Source of the DNA: Streptomyces sp. L-9-10
GTDB taxonomy: Bacteria; Actinomycetota; Actinomycetes; Streptomycetales; Streptomycetaceae
Direction of reading: 5' to 3'
Length of the DNA stretch: 64,000 nucleotides
NCBI RefSeq assembly: GCF_004151105.1
Contig: NZ_PHRF01000005.1
Span: 124,001 to 188,000, forward strand
Each line of letters starts with the position of its first letter. Positions within the stretch are counted from its first letter, which is position 1. Below the pieces are notes generated by a model, which worked only from the letters and a program-made list of their open reading frames with translations, was not told the origin of the DNA and searched no databases. Positions 16,428 through 25,095 of this stretch are shown here, in pieces. The position numbers and the translations under genes are program-made.

Positions 16428-16628
16428 CGACGGCCGCCCGTCAACTGTCGTCTCGATCTCCGCCGCCCGGTGGTGGGCAAGCCCTGCCCGCCCACCACCG
16501 GCTCGGGCATGTCCGCCTTTGCCGCCGCCACCGCCTCCCTCGGCTGTCCCGCTGGGCAGCCACACCTGCCGGTGCCTATCCCCGGCAGAGGGAGGCAGCG
16601 TCGTTCCGGTCGGCCCATACTCGGATCC

Positions 16629-17516
16629 ATGAACGGAAGATCGCAGCTCGGGGAGTTCCTCCGGACCCGACGCTCCCAGTTGCGCCCCGACGATGTCGGG
16701 ACGCCCACCTACGGGGAGCGCCGCCGTGTACCGGGCCTTCGACGTGAGGAGTTGGCGCTGCTGGCGGGGGTGAGCCCTTCCTACTACGCCCGGCTGGAAC
16801 AGGGGCACTCGCTGAACGCCTCACCTGAGGTACTGGACGCGATCGCCCAGGCTCTGCGCCTGAACGAGTCCGAGCGTCTGCATCTGCACGACCTGTCCCG
16901 GTCGGCCAAGTCCCGCGGCCGGGGCCGACGCCCGGCGCCGGAGCGGATCACGGAGGCGACCTCTCAGCTCCTGGACGCGCTCGTGGACGTCCCGGCGATC
17001 GTGATCGGCCGGCGCAGCGACGTGCTGGCCTGGAACCGGCTCGGCCACGCGCTGTTCGCCGGACACCTGGACCCCGGTGCTCCGGACCTGACGGCCCGGC
17101 GCCCCAACATGGCCAGGCTGGTGTTCCTCGACGCTCACACCCGTGGCCTGTACGTGCACTGGCCGGCCAAGGCCAGGGCGGTCGTGGGAAATCTGCGCCT
17201 GGTGGCGGGCCAGTACCCGGAGGACTCCGCACTGCACGCTCTGGTGGGTGAACTGAGCGCGAAGAGCGAGGACTTCGCGGCGATGTGGGCCGACCACCGT
17301 GTCAAGGCCTGCGATGTCGCCGACTACGAGATGCGCCACCCGCTGGTCGGAACACTGACCGTCACCCAGCAGACCCTGTGTCACGGGACGGGGCCCAGCA
17401 TCGTGGTCGCCACCACCGAGGCCGGCTCACCCTCACGTACCGCCCTGGCCCTGCTCGCCCAGGCCACGGCTCCGGCCACCCCGTCTCGGCCGAAGGCCCG
17501 CGTCAGCACCAGCTGA
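16629..17516 (+). CDS. XRE family regulator with MmyB-like ligand-binding domain
   Basis: 295 residues from the ATG at 16629. The N-terminal HTH_31 region has the family hallmark GERRRVPGLRREELALLAGV followed by SPSYYARLEQGHSLNASPEV. The C-terminal domain (about residues 105-275, DVPAIVIGRRSDVLAWNRLG) matches the PAS-like MmyB/MmyR ligand domain of Streptomyces regulators that often sit beside short-chain dehydrogenases. It reads toward a secreted beta-propeller 189 bp away. The effector is unknown, although some relatives are suggested to bind fatty acids. Confidence 0.88.
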   Translation: MNGRSQLGEFLRTRRSQLRPDDVGTPTYGERRRVPGLRREELALLAGVSPSYYARLEQGHSLNASPEVLDAIAQALRLNESERLHLHDLSRSAKSRGRGRRPAPERITEATSQLLDALVDVPAIVIGRRSDVLAWNRLGHALFAGHLDPGAPDLTARRPNMARLVFLDAHTRGLYVHWPAKARAVVGNLRLVAGQYPEDSALHALVGELSAKSEDFAAMWADHRVKACDVADYEMRHPLVGTLTVTQQTLCHGTGPSIVVATTEAGSPSRTALALLAQATAPATPSRPKARVSTS

Positions 17517-17704
17517 CCCCGCCCGCACCATCTGACCCCGCCCGCACCGGGGCAGACCCGAACCAACGCACCACCGGCCGCTGCCGAGCCCCGCCCTCTC
17601 CGGGGCCGGAGCCGCCCAACACCCTCGCGCGTCGGCGTACCGCTGCCGCATGCCCGAAATCCCCCGCACTCCTCACACCCCGACCAGAAAACAGTGAAGG
17701 CATC

Positions 17705-18694
17705 ATGCTGAACAAGCTCTCCAAGACCGCCCTGTCAGCCACCGCCCTGACCGCGGCCGCCGCCGCTGTCGCCGTCGCCGCGACCGGTCCGGCTCCCGCG
17801 TCGGCCGCCACCACAACGGCTACAGCCCCGGTGGCCAACGCACGGATCGCCGCCCACTTCGACCTGGACAAGGGGCGGATGCCGGAGAACATCGCCCTGT
17901 CCCCGGACGGTACCGCCTACGTCACCTTCGCCGCCGCTCGCCAGATCGCCCAGGTCACCCCCGCGGGCGACACCCGGATCCTGGCCACACTGCCCGAGCC
18001 GGCCGACGGCGGCATCCACACCCCGGTACTCGGCTTCGCCCTGACCACCGGCATCGCCCGAACCCACGACGGCACCCTGTACTTCCTGTACGCCACAGGC
18101 ACCGACAGCCTCACGGGCCTGTGGCGCCTGCGCCCCGGCGGCGAACCGCGGCGCATCGCCGCCCTGCCCGCCGACGGTCTGCCCAACGGCCTGGCCCTGG
18201 ACCCGCGTACGCGCACCCTCTACATCACGGACTCGGTCCGCGGCACCATCTGGAGCGTTCCCGCCACCGGCGGCACCCCCACCGTCTGGTCCGCCGCCCC
18301 CGAGCTGGCCTCCGCCGGATTCCTCGGCGCCAACGGCCTGAAGATCCGCGACGGGGCGGTGTGGGCCACCAACCTCGACAAGGCCACCCTCCTGCGCATC
18401 CCCGTCCTCCGTGGCGGGCAGGCCGGACGTGTGCAGATCCGGGCCACCGGCCTGACCGGCGTCGACGACTTCGCCTTCACCGGCCACGGCAACCAGATCC
18501 TGGCCACCCTCAACGGCCCCGGCGAGGTCGCGCTCGTACAGCCCAACGGCCGCCACACCACCGTCCTGAGCACCACCGACGGTCTCCAGAACCCCACATC
18601 CATCGCGCTGCGTGGAAACACCGTCTATGTCCTGAGCGCCGCCTACACCACCGCCAACGACCCCAACCTCATGCTCGCGGACCTCAACAACTGA
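17705..18694 (+). CDS. Secreted SMP-30/NHL-type beta-propeller protein
   Basis: 329 residues from the ATG at 17705, with GAAGG upstream. The signal peptide is long and Ala-rich (about residues 1-38, ending SAATTT). The mature part consists of repeated blades with the pattern G-x-L/T-Y-x-x-D (for example LPNGLALDPRTRTLYITDSV), typical of SMP-30/gluconolactonase and strictosidine-synthase-like six-bladed propellers. Several family metal ligands may be present (an Asn in LPNGLALD and an Asp in YITDS), but activity cannot be asserted. It is extracellular. The perfect hairpin at 18758-18790 ends the transcript. Confidence 0.78.
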   Translation: MLNKLSKTALSATALTAAAAAVAVAATGPAPASAATTTATAPVANARIAAHFDLDKGRMPENIALSPDGTAYVTFAAARQIAQVTPAGDTRILATLPEPADGGIHTPVLGFALTTGIARTHDGTLYFLYATGTDSLTGLWRLRPGGEPRRIAALPADGLPNGLALDPRTRTLYITDSVRGTIWSVPATGGTPTVWSAAPELASAGFLGANGLKIRDGAVWATNLDKATLLRIPVLRGGQAGRVQIRATGLTGVDDFAFTGHGNQILATLNGPGEVALVQPNGRHTTVLSTTDGLQNPTSIALRGNTVYVLSAAYTTANDPNLMLADLNN

Positions 18695-18757
18695 GACCCC
18701 ACCGCCACCTTCGGTACGCGGATCGCTCCGCTGCTGCCGGTGATCGAGCCGGTCATG

Positions 18758-18790
18758 CCGACGGGCCGGTGCATCGCACCGGCCCGTCGG
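18758..18790. terminator. Bidirectional hairpin terminator
   Basis: Perfect 15-bp stem CCGACGGGCCGGTGC / GCACCGGCCCGTCGG with a 3-base loop, between the convergent propeller and surface-protein genes. Confidence 0.9.
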
Positions 18791-18802
18791 GGGTTTCGGG
18801 TG

Positions 18803-21307
18803 TCAGCGGTGCCTTGCGCGCCGCTTACGGCTGACGAGGACGGCTGTCGCACCCGCACCGAGCAGCAGGGCCACGAGGGCGAGAACCTCCCCCAGGCCGG
18901 ACGTACCGGTGTTCGCGAGGGAGCCCGGGGGCCGGCCGGCCGGTGCCGGGGTGTTGGGCGCCGGGGCCGTCGGCGGCGCCTGTGTCGGAGTCGGGGACGG
19001 GGACGGGGATGCGGTCGGCGTGGGTGTCGGCGATGCCTCCTGCGGGATGTACACGCCGGCGTCAATCGTGTGATCAACCCCTCCTGGCGTGGTCGGTGCG
19101 GTGACCGGGGCATACCCATCGCACAGCCGGCCGGTGGTCGGCGGGGTCACATTGGAGTCATGTACCCGGTCGTCACCGACCCTCGGCAAGGTGAACCTCA
19201 GGTCGGTGGCGGCCGGCCGGCCCGGCACCTCGCTGGTGTCCGCGGTGCACACATCGAACTGCACGGTGTACTTGGCGCCCGGTGTCAGCTCGTAGTCCGC
19301 GCCGACACCGCCGAAGTAGTACTCGCCGGCGGCATCGGTCGTGGTCGTGGCGACCTTCTTGCCCTCTGCGTCCAGCAGGTTGATCGTCGCATCCGGCAGC
19401 AGCACCTGCCCGGGGTCCTGGACGCCGTTGTGGTCGCCGTCGTACCACACCACGTTGCCGATCTGGATCGGCGCGTTCGCCGCGGCGTACGCGATGTCGC
19501 CGAGACCACCGGCCTTGCCGAACCCGTTCTGGTTCGGACCGATGAACTGGTAGGCGTTGGCGGCCGGGTCGTTGCCGGGCCCGAGGCCGGTGGCGACGTC
19601 GTAGTAGCCGGTTCCGTTGGTGATGACATTGCCGGTCGGGTCCATCTGCGTGCTGACGACCCACTGCTGCTGCGGGATGTAGGCGACCGATCCCAGCGCG
19701 GACTCCTGGTGCGGCCCGGGTTGGGTCGCGGAGCCGCCGTTCGGGAAGAAGTCACCCGGGAAGTACTCGACGACGCCGCCGGGCTGGACCCCGTCAATGG
19801 TCGGGTCCGTGGCGTGGTCGGGGCAGCTTCCGGTGCCCTCCCACTCGTACCCGCCGGTGGGCGTGGCGCAGGCCATACTGATGTCGCCGCCGGACATGCC
19901 GTTCTGCGGGGTGTTGTTGCCCGGCCTCGGGTCCAGCCCGCCCCAGCTCACGACGTCCATGAACCGGTCGCGGAAGCCGAGGATCAGCGAGCCGTCGCGG
20001 GCGAAGGCCGTAGTGGCCAGCTCCGGCTGCGGATTGATCATCGGGCCGTTCACACTGAAGGTGTCCCAGTCCTCCAGGTCGGTGTTCCACGGGTTCCAGT
20101 GGTTGACCTGGTCTCGGCCGGAGTTGCTGGTGAGCACGCTCCCGCGCTCGGCGGTCAGCGGCTGGGACAGCACGGTGGTGAACCGCTCGCCGTCGTAGGT
20201 GGCGACGACGGCCTTCAGGTCCGAGCGTTCCTGTGTGCTCTCCGCGCTGCACACGCCCCCGACATACAGGGTGTTGTTGTGGGTGGCCAGGCTGAACGGA
20301 CGCCAGTCGTCGGCCGACGCGCAGCCCGGGTCGGGGATCGGCACGGTCGCCTTGGGCGCCGAGGCCGTGGGCCCGGTCGCGTCGAAGCTGACCAGGCTGC
20401 GGGTGAGCAGGTTCACCGCGTACAGGGTCGAGCCGTCCTCCGACAGGGTCAGGCCGCCGATGCTCTCCTTGCCCGGTGCGTCGGTGAACCCGGCGTCCTT
20501 GATCAGGTTGGCGGTGTCGTGCGGTGTCTCCGTGGCGCCCGGCACCTTCGCGAACAGTTTCGGGGCGCCCCCGCCGTCGGCCGGCACGGTGTAGATCGCG
20601 TCACCGCCGTCCGGCCCGTACTCGGTGTACCGCCGGGCGAAAGCCGACTGGAACAGCTGGTCGCGGTACTTGTCGTAGGCCAGCCCGAAGGTCGTGCCCA
20701 CCTGGTCCTGCGTGTTGAGCACCTCCGGGCATGCCTGCTGGTCGGGACAGTTGCCGCGGGCGTCCGTCCCGAACGCGACCAGTGCCCGGGTGTCCGTCCC
20801 GCCCGCGCCGCTCTGGATCGGCACGAAATAGCGGGAATCGGGCAGTGTGTAGTCGGCCGGGTCCCAGACCCCGGTGATCACCGAGTCGTCCTTGCCGTCC
20901 GAGACGTCCACGAACGTGGTGAAGCTGTCGAAGTGGTTCGGCGCGGTCGAGGCGGGCGCCGCCCGCAGATAGTCTCTGTAGGGTGCCGGGACGGTGACAT
21001 CGACCCGGTAGCGGCCGCCGGTCAGCTCGTTCGACGGCGGCACGATGACCTTTCCGGTGGCATCCGTGACACCGGTGACGTGATGGCCGGCGGAGTCGGC
21101 GACATCGACCTTCATTCCCCGCTGCGGCACGTCCATCGTCGAGTTGATCACGCCGGTGCCGAAGAAGTCCCGCAGTACCTGGACGGTCAGGGTGCCGTCA
21201 GAGGCCGAAGCGTCGGCCTGCCCGGCGCCGGTCAAGACCGCGCCTGCGCCGCCCCCCACAAGTAGGAGGCCGGACAGCCCTAACCGCACCACTCCACGTA
21301 ATGGCAT
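18803..21307 (-). CDS. Sortase-anchored surface protein with SdrD B-like domain
   Basis: 834 residues from the ATG at 21307. A signal peptide (about residues 1-32) precedes a roughly 570-residue region with beta-propeller-like blades that I cannot assign to a family. Next is an SdrD B-like domain (about 615-710, IGNVVWYDGDHNGVQDPGQ) and a Thr/Pro/Ser-rich wall-spanning linker. The C-terminus is a sorting signal: LANTG at about 797-801, a hydrophobic helix and a basic RKRRARHR tail. LAxTG motifs are used by class E sortases of Streptomyces, so it should be covalently attached to peptidoglycan. Residue 3 is a TTA codon (21299-21301), which ties synthesis to bldA and so to aerial growth. Confidence 0.85.
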   Translation of the reverse strand: MPLRGVVRLGLSGLLLVGGGAGAVLTGAGQADASASDGTLTVQVLRDFFGTGVINSTMDVPQRGMKVDVADSAGHHVTGVTDATGKVIVPPSNELTGGRYRVDVTVPAPYRDYLRAAPASTAPNHFDSFTTFVDVSDGKDDSVITGVWDPADYTLPDSRYFVPIQSGAGGTDTRALVAFGTDARGNCPDQQACPEVLNTQDQVGTTFGLAYDKYRDQLFQSAFARRYTEYGPDGGDAIYTVPADGGGAPKLFAKVPGATETPHDTANLIKDAGFTDAPGKESIGGLTLSEDGSTLYAVNLLTRSLVSFDATGPTASAPKATVPIPDPGCASADDWRPFSLATHNNTLYVGGVCSAESTQERSDLKAVVATYDGERFTTVLSQPLTAERGSVLTSNSGRDQVNHWNPWNTDLEDWDTFSVNGPMINPQPELATTAFARDGSLILGFRDRFMDVVSWGGLDPRPGNNTPQNGMSGGDISMACATPTGGYEWEGTGSCPDHATDPTIDGVQPGGVVEYFPGDFFPNGGSATQPGPHQESALGSVAYIPQQQWVVSTQMDPTGNVITNGTGYYDVATGLGPGNDPAANAYQFIGPNQNGFGKAGGLGDIAYAAANAPIQIGNVVWYDGDHNGVQDPGQVLLPDATINLLDAEGKKVATTTTDAAGEYYFGGVGADYELTPGAKYTVQFDVCTADTSEVPGRPAATDLRFTLPRVGDDRVHDSNVTPPTTGRLCDGYAPVTAPTTPGGVDHTIDAGVYIPQEASPTPTPTASPSPSPTPTQAPPTAPAPNTPAPAGRPPGSLANTGTSGLGEVLALVALLLGAGATAVLVSRKRRARHR
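21299..21301 (-). other. TTA codon at residue 3 of the surface protein
   Basis: The gene begins ATG-CCA-TTA. TTA codons close to the start are a common position in bldA-controlled genes. Confidence 0.85.
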
Positions 21308-21443
21308 GGCATTCCTTTACCTCGTCCCACACTTTTGCCCACGCGGCAAATGCAGGGGCGAGCCTACAAGTTGACTCAACGTCATGTCCGGTAAACGCAG
21401 AGTTTGAGGGTGCCTCGGCGGAGACCTGTTACAGTCGCGCCGC

Positions 21444-22253
21444 GTGCGGAGCATCAGAACGCGGAGCATCAATAGCAAGCAGGGTCTCCTGAGGCGCGCG
21501 GCAGGGCGGTGCCGCCGGTGGCCGAGGTCGCGCTGGGTGGCAGCCGCCGTCATCGGCATCATGGCTGCCTCGATCACGGCCTTCGTTCTCCTCGGCAACA
21601 GCGGTGGCCCCACCGCCCCGAGGGCGTTGACCCCGGACGAGGTGAACCGGCTGGCGATCACGCGGTTCCTCAACTACCAGGCGGGAGGCCGGGCGGTGAC
21701 GATCACCGTGCCGAACGCCACCGGCGGGCTGGTGATCACCGGATCCATCGATTACCGCACCCACACCGGTTACGGGGTGGTGCGCGGGACCGGGCGCGAC
21801 ACGTCCAGCGACGGGCTGATCCAGTGGACAGCCACCACCGTCCTGGTCCACCCCATGACAGATCCCCCGGCAGCCGCACCGGCGTCGCCACCCGCGTCCG
21901 GTTGGCACAGCCGTCAGCTGCGGACATCCGGCATGTCCCTCGACACCGCGCTGGGCGTCGCGCTCCGCCTCGGCAACGACCGGCCGGACAACGCCGCACT
22001 GCTGCCGCAGAACGGCGCCGCATGGGTCGGGCGGGACAAGGTGCACGGCCATCGGACGGACATCATGAACGGGCCGGACGCCGATACGAAGGCCAGTACG
22101 TCAGGGACCGTGCGGTACTGGATCGGTTCGGACGGCACCATGCACCGGGTTCAGGTCAGTGTCGCCTCCGAACCGCAGCCGGTGGTCTTCGACTTCGACA
22201 CCCGGACGTACGTCCCCGTCCAGCCGGTCCCGGGAATCACACCGGCGCCGTAG
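21444..22253 (+). CDS. Membrane-anchored extracytoplasmic protein of unknown function
   Basis: 269 residues from the GTG at 21444. An Arg-rich cytoplasmic N-terminus (about 30 residues) is followed by one transmembrane helix (WVAAAVIGIMAASITAFVLL). The extracytoplasmic domain has the pattern of strands seen in small LppX/LprG-like or sensor domains (AVTITVPNATGGLVITGSID), but I do not assign it. It is divergent from the surface-protein gene across 136 bp and ends 30 bp before the convergent beta-helix lipoprotein. Confidence 0.65.
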   Translation: MRSIRTRSINSKQGLLRRAAGRCRRWPRSRWVAAAVIGIMAASITAFVLLGNSGGPTAPRALTPDEVNRLAITRFLNYQAGGRAVTITVPNATGGLVITGSIDYRTHTGYGVVRGTGRDTSSDGLIQWTATTVLVHPMTDPPAAAPASPPASGWHSRQLRTSGMSLDTALGVALRLGNDRPDNAALLPQNGAAWVGRDKVHGHRTDIMNGPDADTKASTSGTVRYWIGSDGTMHRVQVSVASEPQPVVFDFDTRTYVPVQPVPGITPAP

Positions 22254-22283
22254 CCGCCGCTCACAAGGTCCGCACGCCGCCGT

Positions 22284-23630
22284 TCACGAGGTCCGCACCC
22301 GCGCACCGGCGGCGAGCAGCGACGCCGACGGCAGCGCGATGTCGGCGATGTCCGGCAGCGCGGGAACGTCCGGCACGACGGTGGCGCCTGTGGTGGTGGC
22401 ACGCGGGAACTCCGGCTGCGGGCCCGGCGCGGCCACGTCGGTGAACGGGATGCCCGCGGGCGGCGTCGGACTCGCCCAGCTGCCGGACGGCGTGGGTGAC
22501 GTGGCGGGAACCGGACATGACGCGGTGTCCGCGAGCCCTGCGGGTACGGTCCTCCGAAGCGCGTTCCCTCGCAGGCAGTTGCCCTGTCCGCGGGTGGCGG
22601 TGGGAAACGTCCAGCCGACGTCGACGCCGTTGGCGGTGAAGGTGTTGTCCGTGATCCGGTTGCGGTCCGCCGTCAGGTCGGCGGTCGCGGTGATCATGAG
22701 CCCGGCGTTGGTGTTGCCGGTGATCCGGTTGCGGATGAACCGGTTGTCGCTGCCGCCGTCGACGCCGACCCCGATGCCCCAGCCGCCGTCGGCCTGTACG
22801 GGGGTCCGCGGCTGCTGGTTGTCCGCGATCAGGTTGCCGGCGACGACGGCGTCGCGCTGCGGGAGCAGTTTCTCCTGGTGGTCGGAGTTGGTGGTCAGTC
22901 CGACGCGGTTGCCGACCAGACGGTTTCCGGCCACATACATGTCGCCGCTGGCATTGGTGCCTTCGTACCCCACCGCGTTGAGTTCGGAGACATTGTCCCG
23001 CACCACGATCCGACACGGCTTGCACTGGCCGACATAGATCCCCGAGTCCGCCCCGCCCGATGCGTAGGAGTGTTCGATGACACCGTTCTGCGCGGAGAAC
23101 GCGTAGATGCCGTACAGACCGTTACGGGTCGCGGTCACATACGAGACCAGGAACGACTTCAGGAGGGTGACGGGTTCATCGCCGGTGTCGTAGCCGCCGC
23201 TCCCCGGCAGCCCGGCGACCGCCGCCGCCGAACCGGTGACCAGCACCCCGTTCTGCGTGTTCTTCTGCACGGTCAGGTTCTCCACGGCCACCCCGGGCGC
23301 GGTGACGACCACCCCGTTCGGCCGCCGCAACTCCCCGTCGATGACCACCTTGTCCCGGGACTCGCCGCGCAGTGTGATGCGAGCCGTGTCGATCCTCACC
23401 GACTCGCGGTACACACCCGGAGCCACCAGCACCAGATCACCGGTCCGGGCCAGGGACACCGCGTCCGAGATCGTCGGGGCGTCACCGGGCACACGGATCG
23501 TCACCCGCGCGCCCTCCGGCCGTCGGCCCTTGCCCGATCCGTCGTCGCCGCCACCGCCACCACCGCAACCGGCCACCAGTGTCAGTACGCCCAGTACCGC
23601 CGCCATCACGCGAAGAGCTGATCGAGACAT
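22284..23630 (-). CDS. Right-handed beta-helix repeat lipoprotein
   Basis: 448 residues from the ATG at 23630. The lipoprotein signal ends in VAGC (Cys22), followed by a Gly/Asp linker. The body contains regularly spaced parallel beta-helix rungs (for example GVAVENLTVQKNTQNGVLVT, then NRITGNTNAGLMITATADLT), the fold of pectate-lyase-like and carbohydrate-binding or degrading proteins. The first rung (PTISDAVSLARTGDLVLVAP) is the common start of such proteins. A Pro/Ala-rich tail follows. It is exported and lipid-anchored; a substrate cannot be named. An in-frame extension to 23738 would run into the divergent peroxidase gene and is rejected. Confidence 0.8.
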   Translation of the reverse strand: MSRSALRVMAAVLGVLTLVAGCGGGGGGDDGSGKGRRPEGARVTIRVPGDAPTISDAVSLARTGDLVLVAPGVYRESVRIDTARITLRGESRDKVVIDGELRRPNGVVVTAPGVAVENLTVQKNTQNGVLVTGSAAAVAGLPGSGGYDTGDEPVTLLKSFLVSYVTATRNGLYGIYAFSAQNGVIEHSYASGGADSGIYVGQCKPCRIVVRDNVSELNAVGYEGTNASGDMYVAGNRLVGNRVGLTTNSDHQEKLLPQRDAVVAGNLIADNQQPRTPVQADGGWGIGVGVDGGSDNRFIRNRITGNTNAGLMITATADLTADRNRITDNTFTANGVDVGWTFPTATRGQGNCLRGNALRRTVPAGLADTASCPVPATSPTPSGSWASPTPPAGIPFTDVAAPGPQPEFPRATTTGATVVPDVPALPDIADIALPSASLLAAGARVRTS

Positions 23631-23717
23631 GATCCCAGTCTGGCACGGCGGCGAATTCCCCGCCGCAATAGGAAAGTTGAACGGCGGACGCGCGGCGAGT
23701 GTGGCACTCTGCACTTC

Positions 23718-24875
23718 ATGAACCGCGCCGATCGCCACCCGTCACGTCGCGCGTTCCTCGATGCGACCGGCGCCATGGCGGCCACCGGTCTCATCGCCGG
23801 GTGCTCATCGGACTCCGGCCGGCCGGGCCCGCCCGCCTCTTCCAGGGCGGCCACGCCCACGACGGTTCCGGCGACAGGCCGGCATCAGGCGGGCGTCACG
23901 CTTCCCCGGTCGGCCCAGCGCAACCTGCTGGCCGTGGTGGCCGACCTCGGCACCGCGGTGGCGCCCGGCCCGTTACTGGCCGAACTCGGCGAGACCATCG
24001 GCACCCTCGCCGCCGGGTCCGACCCTCGGCTGCTGGGTCTGTCCCCGGGTGACCTGACCGTGACCGTCGGCGTGGGTCCGCGGCTGGTGCGGTCGGCCGG
24101 TGCTTCACTGCCCGGCGCGGCCGACCTCCCGCGGTTCTCCCGCGAGCGGATCGCCTCGCGGGCACGCGGCGGTGATCTGCTGATACAGATCTGCGCCGAC
24201 GACGCGCTGCTCGTACCGGTCGCCGCCGCCGCGCTCCTGGACCGGGCCGGCGACCGCATCCGGGAACGCTGGCGGCAGACCGGACGCCGCGGTGAGAACG
24301 TGTCCGTCGCCGAGGGCGTCACCGCACCGCGCAACCTGCTCGGTTTCATCGACGGCATCGTGGGCCCGCACACGAACGCCGAGCAAGAACGTGACCTGTG
24401 GCTGGCGGGGCCCCCCGCGGTCGCCGGCGGCACCCTGGCTGTCCTGCGGCGCATGGAACTCGACCTGACACGGTTCGCCGCCCTGTCCGTCGCCGAACAG
24501 GAAGCGGTCTTCGGGCGGCGCCGGGCCAGTGGCGTACCCCTCTCCGGCGGCACCGTCGCCTCGGGCCCGGAACTCGGCGCCAAGACACCCGACGGCCGCT
24601 ATCTCGTCCCCGTGGACGCCCACGTCCGCAGGGCGAACCCGACCGTGGTCGGCGTCGGCCACATGCTCCGCCGTTCCTACAGCACCGACGAGCCCGCCCC
24701 CGGCCTGCTCTTCATCAGCTTCCAGAACGACCTGCGGACCTTCACGGCCACGCTCAGCCGCATGGACACCTCCGACGCACTGCTCCCCTTCACCACCACG
24801 ACCGCCAGTGCGACCTTCCTGATCCTCCCCGGCTTCGACCGGCAGCACCCGCTCGGTTCCCACCTGTTCGGCTGA
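23718..24875 (+). CDS. DyP-type haem peroxidase, Tat-exported, with TTA codon
   Basis: 385 residues from the ATG at 23718. The twin-arginine leader (HPSRRAFLDAT) runs into a lipobox-like LIAGC (Cys29). The DyP signature appears as GFIDG with distal Asp212, the proximal haem ligand is likely His302 in DAHVRRANP, and an Arg at 318/319 completes the site. Such enzymes use H2O2 to oxidise bulky substrates, including dyes and lignin-like compounds; EfeB relatives extract iron from haem, but no efeUO genes are nearby. The codon at 23973-23975 (residue 86) is TTA. It is divergent from the beta-helix lipoprotein. Confidence 0.88.
   Translation: MNRADRHPSRRAFLDATGAMAATGLIAGCSSDSGRPGPPASSRAATPTTVPATGRHQAGVTLPRSAQRNLLAVVADLGTAVAPGPLLAELGETIGTLAAGSDPRLLGLSPGDLTVTVGVGPRLVRSAGASLPGAADLPRFSRERIASRARGGDLLIQICADDALLVPVAAAALLDRAGDRIRERWRQTGRRGENVSVAEGVTAPRNLLGFIDGIVGPHTNAEQERDLWLAGPPAVAGGTLAVLRRMELDLTRFAALSVAEQEAVFGRRRASGVPLSGGTVASGPELGAKTPDGRYLVPVDAHVRRANPTVVGVGHMLRRSYSTDEPAPGLLFISFQNDLRTFTATLSRMDTSDALLPFTTTTASATFLILPGFDRQHPLGSHLFG
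23973..23975 (+). other. TTA codon in DyP peroxidase
   Basis: In-frame TTA at residue 86 (APGPLLAEL context), making translation dependent on bldA tRNA. Confidence 0.85.
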
Positions 24876-25095
24876 CTCCGCCGTGCCGTCTGCGTACGTG
24901 TCGCCGGTCCCGGCACGACAATGAGACGTGGCGCGCCCGGCCCGTGCCACCGAGAACCTGGCGCGGTCCCAGCCGAAGCGCCGGGGCCGCGTGGTGGGGA
25001 GCACTCCGGTGAAGCGGGCCGCTGCCGGCGGTCACGGCGAGTCGTGACGACCGTTCGGCAGGCCGCACCGTGCGGACGGGCCGTGCGTGGCCCGG

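Noticed and set aside
18740..21265. 841-codon open frame on the + strand
   Set aside because: Exactly antisense to the LANTG surface-protein gene, which has signal peptide, domains and sorting signal; the + frame is a GC-bias shadow.
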